64,000 nucleotides of DNA from Planctomycetota bacterium (GTDB lineage Bacteria; Planctomycetota; B15-G4): assembly GCA_029259695.1 (NCBI GenBank), contig JAJDEQ010000183.1, forward strand, positions 1-64,000, written 5' to 3'. The position numbers and the translations under genes are program-made. A model generated the notes under the pieces. The model did not search any database and was not told the origin of the DNA. It was given only the letters and a program-made list of their open reading frames with translations. This document shows, in pieces, positions 35,379 through 46,687 of this stretch (positions are counted from its first letter, which is position 1; each line of letters begins with the position of its first letter).

Positions 35379-36616
35379 ATGACCTCCCTCCGCGTTGCGT
35401 TCCTCGTCCTCGTCTCGTGGCCCGTCTTGTGCGCGGCGCTGTCGGGGACGGCTGCGGCCCAGGAGAAGGTCCTCGTGCGCCGGTACTCCGATGTGGTCGC
35501 CGTGCGCGAAGGGCCCAGCTCCGCCGAACGTGTGCTGTATGCGTTCAACCCCACGGCGAATCTGATCCAGGGCGGGCAGGTCGAGCAGGGCAGCAGCGGT
35601 CAGAGCGAGGTCGTGTTCTCCGGTGGGGGGCGCATCGTGCTCTACGGAGCGGCGCGACTCGAGCTGGAGACGATCGACGCCGGGGGGGACGTGGTGCGCC
35701 TGCCGATGGTGGTGATGGTCGAGGCCCACGGCGGGGCGCGACCGCTCACCTTGACGCTGCCCGGCGAGCTGCGTTGCGAGCTGGACCAGGCGTCGTGCGA
35801 GGTGCACCTGGAAGACGGTCGCCTGCGGGTACGCAACATCGGTGGTCGTGCGATCCGCGTGCACGGGTACCTCTCGCTGGATCGCGAGGGGAGCGGACGG
35901 GAACCGGTGGATTCGCTCGAACTGGTGCGCGGTGAGGAAGTCGATCTCCCGTTGTTCGTCGACCCCTCGGACGGCCCGCGGGAGCGACAGGACTCCTGGC
36001 GCGGCATGGTGGTGTCCACCGAGGAAGACGTGGACCTGGTGGCTGCGGGCGACGAGTTGCTCGTCGGCGGCGATGGTCAGTTGCGCGTCGGGGGGGTGCG
36101 TACGCGCGTGTCCGACGGTGCGGGACTGGTCCTGCTCGACCTGCGGCGTCGTCCCGATTGGTTGCCGCCAGCGCCGATCAACTCGACGCGGCTGGGCGCA
36201 CCCAAGCCCGCGCCCGCGACGCCCGTTCGTCCGGCGGACGGGGAGGCTGTCTCGCAGCCGGCCGGGAAGCAGCCGGTTCCCGAGAAACCCGCTCCGGCAG
36301 ACCCCGAGTCGCCAGACCCCGCCCCGGTCGACCCCGAGCCGCAAGACGAGCCGCTGGGCGACGAACCGGGATCGGATGACCCGGCGCCCGCTGAGCCCGA
36401 GCCGGCGGGTGACCCCGATCCCGAGTCGGGCGAGGGCGAGGACCCACAAGACGACGAAGACGCCGATCCATCGCCTGATGGAGACGCGGACGACGACCCG
36501 GACGGAACCGTGGCGTCGATCGATGGTTCGCGGAGGACCCGCGACGGATGCACGGCCGCGGCCGCGACGGGTGTCGTCGCGTCGAGGCGGTCAGAGGACA
36601 GGTCGGAGGATTGTTC

Positions 36617-36620
<4 letters not shown>
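35379..36620 (+). CDS. Exported FecR-like protein with acidic Pro/Asp/Glu tail
   Basis: A 413-residue protein. A signal peptide (1-~28, ending A-A-A-Q) leads to a beta-rich region. In it [20 protein letters not shown] and [12 protein letters not shown] resemble FecR-type domains, which bind cell-envelope ligands or partners. From about residue 275 to 385 the sequence becomes low-complexity and strongly acidic, with repeated P-A-P-x-x-P and D-P-E-P units. The last ~30 residues then turn basic and Ser/Ala/Cys-containing, which is an abrupt change of style and could reflect a 3' frameshift. The stop overlaps the UDP-xylose synthase start by 4 bp, linking it to the polysaccharide block. Confidence 0.65.
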
Positions 36621-37555
<935 letters not shown>

Positions 37556-37556
37556 C

Positions 37557-39391
<1,835 letters not shown>

Positions 39392-39392
<1 letters not shown>

Positions 39393-40366
39393 TGGACGGA
39401 CCGATCCTGATCACCGGAGCCGCGGGGTTCATCGGCTCGCACCTGACCGAGCGGCTCCTGTCGCGCGGGGAGGAGGTCGTGGGGTTCGACGCGTTCAGCC
39501 TCGACTACGACCCGCGCATCAAGCGTCGCAACCTGGAGCGGGCCCTGGGCGAGAGCGGCTTCCAACTCGTCGAGGGCGACATCCGTGATGCGGATGCGGT
39601 GGGGCGCCTGTTCCGCGAACGGCGTCCGGCCGCCGTGGTGCACCTCGCCGCCAAGGCCGGGGTGCGCCCCTCGGTGGAGGATCCGGCGCTCTACCACGAC
39701 GTCAACTGCACGGGGACATCGGTGATGCTGGCTGCGGCCCGGGACGCCGGGCTGCGGAACTTCGTGTTCGGCAGCTCGTCCTCCGTGTACGGCGGGAACG
39801 AGAAGGTGCCGTTCCACGAAGACGACGACGTCTCCCGTCCCGTGTCGCCCTACGCCGCGACGAAGCGCTCCAACGAACTCACCTGCCACACCTTCCACCA
39901 TCTCTACGACATGGACATCGCCTGCATGCGGTTCTTCACCGTGTACGGGCCGCGTCAGCGACCGGAGATGGCGATCCACAAGTTCGTGCGACACATCGAC
40001 GGCGGGCAGGCCTTGCCGCTGTTCGGCGACGGCACCACCGAGCGCGACTACACCTACATCGACGACATCCTCGACGGCCTCACCAAGGCGCTCGACAAGA
40101 GCCACGGTTTCCGCATCTACAACCTGGGAGAGTCCCAGACGATCAGTCTGCGGGGCCTGGTGGATGCGCTCGCCGAGGCGACGGGCAAGACGCCGCTCGT
40201 CGACTGGCAGCCGCTGCAGCCCGGCGACGTGGTGCGCACGTTCGCCGACGTGAGTCGCGCGCGAGAGGAGCTGGGCTACGACCCGCAGGTGGGGCTGACC
40301 GAGGGGCTGGCCCGTTTCGTCAGCTGGTACCGGGGCGCTGAGGGCCCCGGAGGTCGGTCGCCATGA
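39392..40366 (+). CDS. NAD-dependent epimerase, UDP-glucuronate 4-epimerase-like
   Basis: A 324-residue extended short-chain dehydrogenase. The NAD-binding motif is ITGAAGFIGSHL, and the active site is SPYAATKRSNEL (Tyr-x-x-x-Lys). The segment FDAFSLDYDPRIKRRNLERAL after the first beta strand and HLAAKAGVRPSVEDP resemble UDP-glucuronate 4-epimerases, which yield UDP-galacturonate. Substrate choice between UDP-glucose and UDP-glucuronate cannot be fixed by eye. The ATG at 39392 overlaps the glmS stop by one base; a GTG one codon earlier is possible. The stop overlaps the next epimerase by 4 bp. Confidence 0.85.
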
Positions 40367-41304
40367 CGCGAGTGCTCGTGACGGGCGGCGCCGGCTTCAT
40401 CGGCTCCCACATCGCCGATGCGCTCCTGGCACGCGGCGACGAAGTGATCGTGGCCGACGACCTGTCGTCCGGCCACCGCGAGAACGTGCCGGCCGGCGCG
40501 CGCTTCGTGGAGGCCGACCTGGCCGAGCCGGAGACGCTGACCGACGCGATCGCCGGGTGCGATGGAGTCATCCACTGTGCGGCGCGCGCGTCGGTGACGA
40601 CCTCGATCGACGATCCGGTGCACAGCAACCGGGCCAATCTGCAGGCCTCGACCCGGCTGCTGCTGGCCGCCCGGGACGCCGGTGTGCGTCGGCTCGTGTA
40701 CTCGAGCACGTCCGCGGTCTACGGGGACGAGGTCGAAGGAGAGGCCCACGAGGCCTTGCGCGAGCGACCGGTCTCGCCCTACGGCATGAACAAGCTGGCG
40801 GCCGAGCACCTGTTCCGCATGGCGCCGGCGCTGTACGGGGTCGATACGGTGTGCCTGCGGTACTTCAACGTCTACGGGCCGCGGCAGGATCCTTCGTCGC
40901 CCTACTCGGGCGTGATCTCGCTGTTCGTTACGGCGGCCTTGGAAGGACGCCCGCCGACGATCTACGGCGATGGGGGCCAGAGCCGCGACTTCACCTTCGT
41001 CGGGGACGTGGTCCGGGCGAATCTGGCAGCGCTGGACGCGCCCGTCGGAGGCGGTGCGGCGGTCAACATCGGGGGTGGCCGGCCGACGGACCTGCTGGCC
41101 CTCTGGGCCGCCATCTGCCGTGCCTGCGGTGTCGACAACCTGCAGCCCGACCACGGGCCGGCCCGGCCCGGCGACATCCGCCACTCCCGGGCCGCGGTCG
41201 CCCGGGTCGCCGAGTTGCTGGGCTGGCGGGCCGAGGTGCCCCTGGACGCGGGACTCGAAGCCACCGTGGCGTGGTATCGTGCCCACCCTTTGGCCGCACC
41301 CTGA
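40363..41304 (+). CDS. galE: NAD-dependent epimerase, UDP-glucose 4-epimerase-like
   Basis: A 313-residue extended short-chain dehydrogenase of the GalE/WbpP type. It has VTGGAGFIGSHIADALL, the D-D-L-S-S-G-H-R-E-N loop typical of GalE-like enzymes, HCAARASVTTSIDDP, the Tyr-x-x-x-Lys in SPYGMNKLAAEHL, and RYFNVYGPRQDP. Members interconvert UDP-glucose/galactose or their N-acetyl forms, so the exact sugar is open. ATGA overlap with the preceding epimerase. A gap of 117 bp follows before rmlA, in which no gene or clear promoter is seen. Confidence 0.85.
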   Translation: MTRVLVTGGAGFIGSHIADALLARGDEVIVADDLSSGHRENVPAGARFVEADLAEPETLTDAIAGCDGVIHCAARASVTTSIDDPVHSNRANLQASTRLLLAARDAGVRRLVYSSTSAVYGDEVEGEAHEALRERPVSPYGMNKLAAEHLFRMAPALYGVDTVCLRYFNVYGPRQDPSSPYSGVISLFVTAALEGRPPTIYGDGGQSRDFTFVGDVVRANLAALDAPVGGGAAVNIGGGRPTDLLALWAAICRACGVDNLQPDHGPARPGDIRHSRAAVARVAELLGWRAEVPLDAGLEATVAWYRAHPLAAP

Positions 41305-41421
41305 AGATTCCATCGCGCCGTAGGCAGCGCGCGGCGGACCATCACTCGGCGGCGCGCAGCGCCCCTCTCCGGGCCGGCTTCCCCCTGACCATCCCTCCTG
41401 CCCCATGAGCCAATCGCACCG

Positions 41422-42150
41422 ATGAAAGGCGTCATCCTCGCCGGTGGTCTCGGCACGCGTCTGCGGCCGCTGACCAAGATCACGAACAAGCACCTGCTCC
41501 CGGTCTACGACCGGCCGATGATCTACTACCCGATCGAGACCCTGCGCAACGCGGGGATCGAGGACATCCTGATCGTCACCGGCGGCAACAGCGCCGGCGA
41601 CTTCTTGAGGTTGCTCGAGAACGGCGACGAGCTGAAGGTGAACATCAACTACGCGTATCAGCGCGGAGAGGGTGGCATCGCCGAGGCCCTGGGGTTGGCC
41701 GAGCGCTTCGCAGGCGGGGAGCCGATCTGCGTCGTGCTGGGTGACAACCTGATCGAGGGCAACATCCGCGACACGGTCGATCGCTACCGCGCCAAGGGTG
41801 AGGGGGCCTGCATCCTGCTCAAGGAGGTCGACGACCCCGAGCGCTTCGGCGTGGCACGCCTCGAAGGCGACCAGATCGCCGACATCGTCGAGAAGCCCAA
41901 GGACCCGCCCAGCAACCTCGCGGTGATCGGCATCTACATGTACGACCAGCGGGTGTTCGAGATCATCGGAGCGCTCGAGCCGTCGGCACGGGGCGAGCTC
42001 GAGATCACCGACGTCAACAACGCCTACATCGAGGCCGGCAAGATGTCGTACGGCGTGCTCGACGGGTGGTGGACCGACGCGGGTACCTTCGACAGCCTCC
42101 TGCGCGCGTCCCACCTGGTGGCAGAGGGTGGGGCCAACAAGCTCGGCTGA
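41422..42150 (+). CDS. rmlA: Glucose-1-phosphate thymidylyltransferase (short form, RmlA-like)
   Basis: Makes dTDP-glucose from glucose-1-phosphate and dTTP, the first step of dTDP-rhamnose synthesis. The signature MKGVILAGGLGTRLRPLT, the lysine loop NKHLLPVYDRPMIYYPIETL, the metal aspartate in VVLGDNLIEG and the V-E-K-P motif are all present. The product is only 242 residues. It lacks the ~45-50 C-terminal residues that form the allosteric dimer region in the ~290-residue enzymes. Short forms of this kind occur in other phyla and are active, so this is not clearly a truncation. rmlD follows after 3 bp. Confidence 0.93.
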   Translation: MKGVILAGGLGTRLRPLTKITNKHLLPVYDRPMIYYPIETLRNAGIEDILIVTGGNSAGDFLRLLENGDELKVNINYAYQRGEGGIAEALGLAERFAGGEPICVVLGDNLIEGNIRDTVDRYRAKGEGACILLKEVDDPERFGVARLEGDQIADIVEKPKDPPSNLAVIGIYMYDQRVFEIIGALEPSARGELEITDVNNAYIEAGKMSYGVLDGWWTDAGTFDSLLRASHLVAEGGANKLG

Positions 42151-42153
42151 CCG

Positions 42154-43020
42154 ATGCGCGTCCTGGTGACCGGAGCCGCCGGCATGTTGGGTTTCGCGTT
42201 GCGCGATGCCTGTCCGCGTGACGTGCAGTTCGTGGCGACCGACCTGGAGCAGCTCGACATCACCGATCCGGCCTCCGTGGCGGCGGTGATGGGGGAGCAC
42301 CGGCCGGATGCGGTGCTCAACGCCGCGGCCTACACGAACGTCGACGGCTGCGAGGAGCACGAGCCCGAGGCCCTCGGGGTGAACGGGGTCGGAGCCGGTC
42401 ACCTGGCCGCGGCCTGTGCGGCGGCCGCCGTCCCGCTGCTGCACGTCTCCACCGACTACGTGTTCGACGGCAGGATCCCCGCGCCCGGTGAGTACTCCGA
42501 GACCGATCGGACCGGGCCGCTCTCGGCCTACGGCCGCACCAAGCTCGCCGGCGAGCAGGCGGTCGCAGCCGCCGGCGGTGAGCACTGGATCACCCGCACC
42601 CAGTGGCTCTACGGGCTGGGCGGGCGCAACTTCGTGGAGACGATGCTGGCCCTGGGGGCCGAGCGACCGTTCCTGGAGGTGGTCGACGATCAGGTGGGCA
42701 GCCCCACGAGCACCCACGCGCTGGCGCCGATCCTGTGGGACGTGCTGCGTCGACGACCGCCCAGCGGCGTCTACCACGTCACGAACGCGGGCAGTTGTTC
42801 GTGGTTCGGCTTCGCCCGTGAGATCTTCGAGCGCGCGGGCCTCACGGTCGACCTGCGGCCGATGACGTCCGACCGGCTCGATCGGCCGGCGTCGCGCCCC
42901 GAACGCTCGGTGCTGAGCAACGCCAAGCTGCGTGCGGCGATCGATCACGCGCCGGGCCCCTGGCAGCAGGCCCTCGACGACTACCTCGAACGCCGCAAGG
43001 CGGTGGAAGCGACCTCATGA
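42154..43020 (+). CDS. rmlD: dTDP-4-dehydrorhamnose reductase
   Basis: Last step of dTDP-L-rhamnose synthesis: NAD(P)H-dependent reduction of the 4-keto sugar. The 288-residue protein has VTGAAGMLGFALRD at the N-terminus, LNAAAYTNVDGCEEHEPEA, STDYVFDGRIPAPGEYSETDRTGPLSAYGRTKLAGEQAV split over the active site with Tyr-x-x-x-Lys, and RTQWLYGLGGRNFVETML. It overlaps rmlB by 4 bp. Gene order rmlA-rmlD-rmlB; the epimerase rmlC is missing from the run. Confidence 0.95.
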   Translation: MRVLVTGAAGMLGFALRDACPRDVQFVATDLEQLDITDPASVAAVMGEHRPDAVLNAAAYTNVDGCEEHEPEALGVNGVGAGHLAAACAAAAVPLLHVSTDYVFDGRIPAPGEYSETDRTGPLSAYGRTKLAGEQAVAAAGGEHWITRTQWLYGLGGRNFVETMLALGAERPFLEVVDDQVGSPTSTHALAPILWDVLRRRPPSGVYHVTNAGSCSWFGFAREIFERAGLTVDLRPMTSDRLDRPASRPERSVLSNAKLRAAIDHAPGPWQQALDDYLERRKAVEATS

Positions 43021-44039
43021 AGATCCTCGTCACCGGCGGAGCCGGGTTCATCGGCAGCAACTTCGTGCTGCGGACGCGTCGGCAGCGCCCCGACGTCGAC
43101 ATCGTCAACGTCGACATCCTCAGCTACGCCGGGAACCTCGAGAACCTGAAGAGCCTCGAAGGCGACAAGGGACACGTGTTCGTGCGCGCCGACGTGGCTG
43201 ATCGCGACGCGATGGAGCGGCTCTTCGGGGAACACACGTTCGACGGCGTGTTCCACTTCGCGGCCGAGTCCCACGTCGACCGCAGCATTCTCGATGCTTC
43301 GCCCTTCGTGCGGAACAACATCCAGGGCACCCAGGTGCTGCTCGACCTGGCGCGCGCGCACGCGGTGCCGCGCTACCTCCAGGTCTCGACCGATGAGGTC
43401 TACGGCACCCTCGGACCGGGCGATCCGGCGTTCACCGAGACCACGCCCCTGGCGCCCAACTCGCCCTACGCCGCGAGCAAGGCCGCGGCCGACCTGCTGG
43501 TGCGCGCCGCGGTCCACACCCACGGCATGAACTGCGTGATCACCCGCTGCTCGAACAACTACGGGCCGTTGCAGTTCCCGGAGAAGCTGATCCCGCTGAT
43601 GATCGCCAACGCACTCGAGGGCAAGCCGCTCCCGGTGTATGGCGATGGGATGCAGGTGCGCGACTGGATCCACGTCGAGGACCACAACGACGCCGTCTGG
43701 TGCGTGTTCGACAAGGGGCAGCCGGGCGGGGTCTACAACATCGGCGCCGAGAACGAGTGGCCCAACATCGATGTGGTGAAGGCGATCCTGTCCGAGGTGG
43801 GCAAGGGCGAGGACTTGATCCAGTACGTCACCGACCGTCCGGGGCACGATCGTCGCTACGCCATGGACTCGAGCCTGCTGCGCGAGGAGCTGGGGTGGAG
43901 TTCGGCGCGGACGTTCGAGGAGGGCCTGCCCGCCACGGTGGCCTGGTACCTCGAGCACCGCGATTGGTGGGAACGGGTGCGCTCCGGGGCCTACCGGGCC
44001 TACTACGAGGCCCAGTACGGGCAGAGAATGGGCGTTTAG
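43017..44039 (+). CDS. rmlB: dTDP-glucose 4,6-dehydratase
   Basis: Converts dTDP-glucose to dTDP-4-keto-6-deoxyglucose using tightly bound NAD. The 340-residue product shows VTGGAGFIGSNFVLRT, VDILSYAGNLENLKSLE, the HFAAESHVDRSI segment, the S-T-D-E-V-Y-G-T-L motif, Tyr-x-x-x-Lys in SPYAASKAAADLLVRA, and TRCSNNYGPLQFPEKLIPLM, all characteristic of RmlB. The C-terminal DRPGHDRRYAMD is conserved. The gene ends the nucleotide-sugar section; a 172-bp non-coding gap follows before the export lipoprotein. Confidence 0.96.
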   Translation: MKILVTGGAGFIGSNFVLRTRRQRPDVDIVNVDILSYAGNLENLKSLEGDKGHVFVRADVADRDAMERLFGEHTFDGVFHFAAESHVDRSILDASPFVRNNIQGTQVLLDLARAHAVPRYLQVSTDEVYGTLGPGDPAFTETTPLAPNSPYAASKAAADLLVRAAVHTHGMNCVITRCSNNYGPLQFPEKLIPLMIANALEGKPLPVYGDGMQVRDWIHVEDHNDAVWCVFDKGQPGGVYNIGAENEWPNIDVVKAILSEVGKGEDLIQYVTDRPGHDRRYAMDSSLLREELGWSSARTFEEGLPATVAWYLEHRDWWERVRSGAYRAYYEAQYGQRMGV

Positions 44040-44211
44040 GGTCCATTTTTCGCGGCAGGACACCGATATCCAGAGCAAACGCCTGCATGCGCCCCCTTTT
44101 GGTGGCAACTTGAGGGGAACCCCTTTGTTGAACCCGCTCGAGCGATGGACGCCGGTGGCCCCGCGGCCCCGCCACCGTCGCCCGCCGGCGGGCCCATCGG
44201 AGACCGTCTTC
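44040..44211 (+). other. AT-richer leader between rmlB and the Wza-like gene
   Basis: Compared with its surroundings this gap is relatively A/T-rich, with T5 runs near 44046 and 44096. It contains two potential stems: GCAGG (44055-44059) with CCTGC (44082-44086), and AGGGG-AA-CCCCT (44113-44124). An internal terminator, a promoter or a regulatory leader for the export genes are all possible; no known riboswitch was recognised. An in-frame TTG at 44110 could extend the next gene, but the added residues are not signal-peptide-like. Confidence 0.4.
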
Positions 44212-44997
44212 GTGACCTGTCGTTCGTGGATCGGAGTGTGCCTCGGCCTGTTGTGCCTGGCCGGCTGCACGACCTCCGAGGATGCTCGCGTGCTCCAGGT
44301 GCTGAACCAGCGCGGCTTCGGCCGTCCGACCTATGACGCCAATCGCCAGTACTACGTCGGCATCGGTGACTCGGTGGTCGTCCGGGACACGATGCACATC
44401 GAATACAACGGCGTCAGCGAGCAGGTGCGGATGGACGGCGTGATCACGCTGCCGGACGTCGGTGAGGTCTACGTCAACGGGCTCACGCCCGAAGAGATGA
44501 CCCAGGTCGTCCGCCTGCGCTATGAGGAGTACGTGAACGACACCAGCGGCCTGTCGGTCGAGGTCTCGTTGATCAGCTCGAAGCGCTACTACATCACCGG
44601 CATCCCACCGCGCAGCCCGCGCTCGGTGGACTTCCGGGGTGACGTGACCCTGCTCGACGCCTTGCTCACCGCCCAGATGAACGAGCACCTGATCGCCACC
44701 GACGAGATCATGGTGATCCGCGGTGACCCGGAGGATCCGCTCGAGATCTCCTGCAACTACGACGCGATCAAGCAGCGCGGCTTCACCCGTGACAACATCC
44801 AGGTGCGCGAGAACGACATCATCTACCTGACGCCCTCCTGGATCGGTTACGTGGCCTACTTCGTCGACGCGCTGCTCGCGCCGCTCACGCCGATCCAGCA
44901 ATTCATCACTGGGGCCGATCGCATCGTCCGCACGACCGATTCCTTCGGTCAGGGCAACAGCGGCGGCAACAACTACAACAACAACAACAACTTCTGA
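44212..44997 (+). CDS. Polysaccharide export lipoprotein (Wza/BexD-like)
   Basis: Outer-membrane or envelope export component for exopolysaccharide. From the GTG at 44212 the 261-residue protein begins with a signal peptide ending in a lipobox (C-L-A-G-C). The poly_export-type domain follows: YYVGIGDSVVVR, MDGVITLPDVGEVYVNGLTPEEM, and a SLBB-like part around VTLLDALLTAQ and VRENDIIYLTPSWIGY. GGAGA lies about 8 bases before the start. The extreme C-terminus is a Gly/Asn-rich tail (G-N-S-G-G-N-N-Y-N-N-N-N-N-F). The Wzz/GumC-like gene starts 3 bp after the stop. Confidence 0.88.
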   Translation: MTCRSWIGVCLGLLCLAGCTTSEDARVLQVLNQRGFGRPTYDANRQYYVGIGDSVVVRDTMHIEYNGVSEQVRMDGVITLPDVGEVYVNGLTPEEMTQVVRLRYEEYVNDTSGLSVEVSLISSKRYYITGIPPRSPRSVDFRGDVTLLDALLTAQMNEHLIATDEIMVIRGDPEDPLEISCNYDAIKQRGFTRDNIQVRENDIIYLTPSWIGYVAYFVDALLAPLTPIQQFITGADRIVRTTDSFGQGNSGGNNYNNNNNF

Positions 44998-45000
44998 CCC

Positions 45001-46665
45001 GTGCCTGACTACGCCGACAACTCGATCCCGCCGCCCACTGATCCGCGCGAAGCGATCCAGGAGATCCTGCGCGCGGTGCGCCGCAACGGCGTGCGCGTCG
45101 GCTTCTGGGCCGTCGTGTGCCTGATGATCGGTTACGGGCTGACGCTGATCTGGCCCGCCAAGTTCGAGTCGTCGACCGAGTTCACGATGTTCGAACGGGC
45201 GCTGACCTCGGAGTCGGTCGCCGACGACGTCAAGAAGATCCCGCTCTCCAAGCGACTGAAACAGCTCGAGAACGAGCTCGGTTCGCGCAAGCGCATCGAG
45301 TCGGTGATGAGCGAGCTGGAGTGGGTCGAGTGGCTCGAGACCGCCGGCCAGGAGGCGCGGCGCCGGGATCTGATCCAGAAGATCAAGGCGAACCTGGGCG
45401 TGTCGCTGGAGTCCACGCCGCTCGGCGGCACGATGATCACGCTGCGCTTCCAGTGGACGCAGCCGAAGCAGGCGGTTCGTTTCGTGAACTCCCTGCGTGA
45501 CCACTGGATCGAGCTGACCCTCAACGGTCACCGCAACAAGATCGAGGACCAGAAGGAGGTGCTCGAGTCGATCGTGATCGAGCGCGAGCAGGCCTTCGGG
45601 GATGCGCTGCGCGCGCTCCAGGCTCACGAACGGGAGAACGAGATCCCGTCACTGCTCAGCCCCGAGGTGAACAACGAGCTCAAGGGCAACTACATGCAGC
45701 AGTTGACCCTGGCGCGCGCCGATCACGCGGGGAGCATCGCCCGGGTCGAGCGCCTCGAGAGCGAACTGCTGTCGATCGCCCGCGAGGTGGAACAGCCGGT
45801 CCCGCCCGCCAGCGCCGAAGAGGTCGAGGTGCGGGCGCGCCACAAGCGAGCCGTGACCGCCTTCATCGAGGCGGAGACCCACTACACGTCGACCAACCCG
45901 CGTCACGCCCGGGCCAAGCAGGAACTCGACGCGGCCCTGGCGGCCCTGGCCGAACACGGGGACATCGAGCTGGGACTCGTGACGGCGCCGAACCCGCTCT
46001 ACATCGTCAAGGTGTCGGAGCTCGAGGATGCGCGGGCCACCGAGCAGGCTCACCGGGCCTTGGTGAGCAACACCGAGGCCGAGCTCGACAAGGCCCAGGA
46101 ACGGCTCGATCGCTGGCCGGACGTGCAGGCCGAGTCCTCGCGCCTGCAGGAGAAGGTCGAGCTGTCCGAGCTGTTGTTGGAGCAGGCCGAGATCGCGGTC
46201 ACGCCGTTGCGCGAGCAGGCCAAGCGGCTGCGCGGGTTGACCCTCGTGGCTGGCGACGACATCGGAAGCGCCGGAAGGCAGCAGCCCTTCGAGATCCTCG
46301 AGACGGGTGTGGAACCGGACACGGCGGTGATGCCCATCGGCGCGATGATCATGGCGCTCTCACTGGTGATCGGGCTCACGATCGGCATCGTCGGGCCGAT
46401 CCTGGCGGAGATCACGCGTAGCTCGTTCGGCAGCGTCAAGGAAGTGTCGCGCACCCTGGGGGTGCCGGTGCTCGGTGCGGTGGACCTGATCCTCACATCA
46501 CGCGACGTGCGCGCACGCACGGTGCAGCACGCGCTCACCGTGCTGACGATGTTGATGGTGATCACGGCGCTCGGCACGGCGCTCTACATCTACACGAACC
46601 ACCCTGACGTGCTACCTGCTGCGATCCATCGATACGTCAAAGAGATGAAGCTCGCCCTCACGTAG
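45001..46665 (+). CDS. Wzz/GumC-like polysaccharide chain-length protein, without kinase domain
   Basis: A 554-residue inner-membrane protein expected to set polymer length and bridge synthesis to the Wza-like exporter. One membrane segment at about 33-51 is followed by the Wzz domain and a long periplasmic coiled coil (~170-430), rich in Glu/Arg/Leu heptads. Two C-terminal membrane segments lie at about 441-467 and 511-533. Most Wzz proteins have one, so the extra segment is notable. No Walker motifs are present, so a tyrosine autokinase, if used, must be encoded elsewhere. GTG start; glycosyltransferase genes follow. Confidence 0.85.
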   Translation: MPDYADNSIPPPTDPREAIQEILRAVRRNGVRVGFWAVVCLMIGYGLTLIWPAKFESSTEFTMFERALTSESVADDVKKIPLSKRLKQLENELGSRKRIESVMSELEWVEWLETAGQEARRRDLIQKIKANLGVSLESTPLGGTMITLRFQWTQPKQAVRFVNSLRDHWIELTLNGHRNKIEDQKEVLESIVIEREQAFGDALRALQAHERENEIPSLLSPEVNNELKGNYMQQLTLARADHAGSIARVERLESELLSIAREVEQPVPPASAEEVEVRARHKRAVTAFIEAETHYTSTNPRHARAKQELDAALAALAEHGDIELGLVTAPNPLYIVKVSELEDARATEQAHRALVSNTEAELDKAQERLDRWPDVQAESSRLQEKVELSELLLEQAEIAVTPLREQAKRLRGLTLVAGDDIGSAGRQQPFEILETGVEPDTAVMPIGAMIMALSLVIGLTIGIVGPILAEITRSSFGSVKEVSRTLGVPVLGAVDLILTSRDVRARTVQHALTVLTMLMVITALGTALYIYTNHPDVLPAAIHRYVKEMKLALT

Positions 46666-46687
46666 GCGCGGGCGGGAGGGCCCGGCG

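Noticed and set aside
42024-44270. Open frames on the minus strand across rmlA-rmlD-rmlB
   Set aside because: They are antisense to three clear sugar-nucleotide enzymes and contain no motif of any known family.
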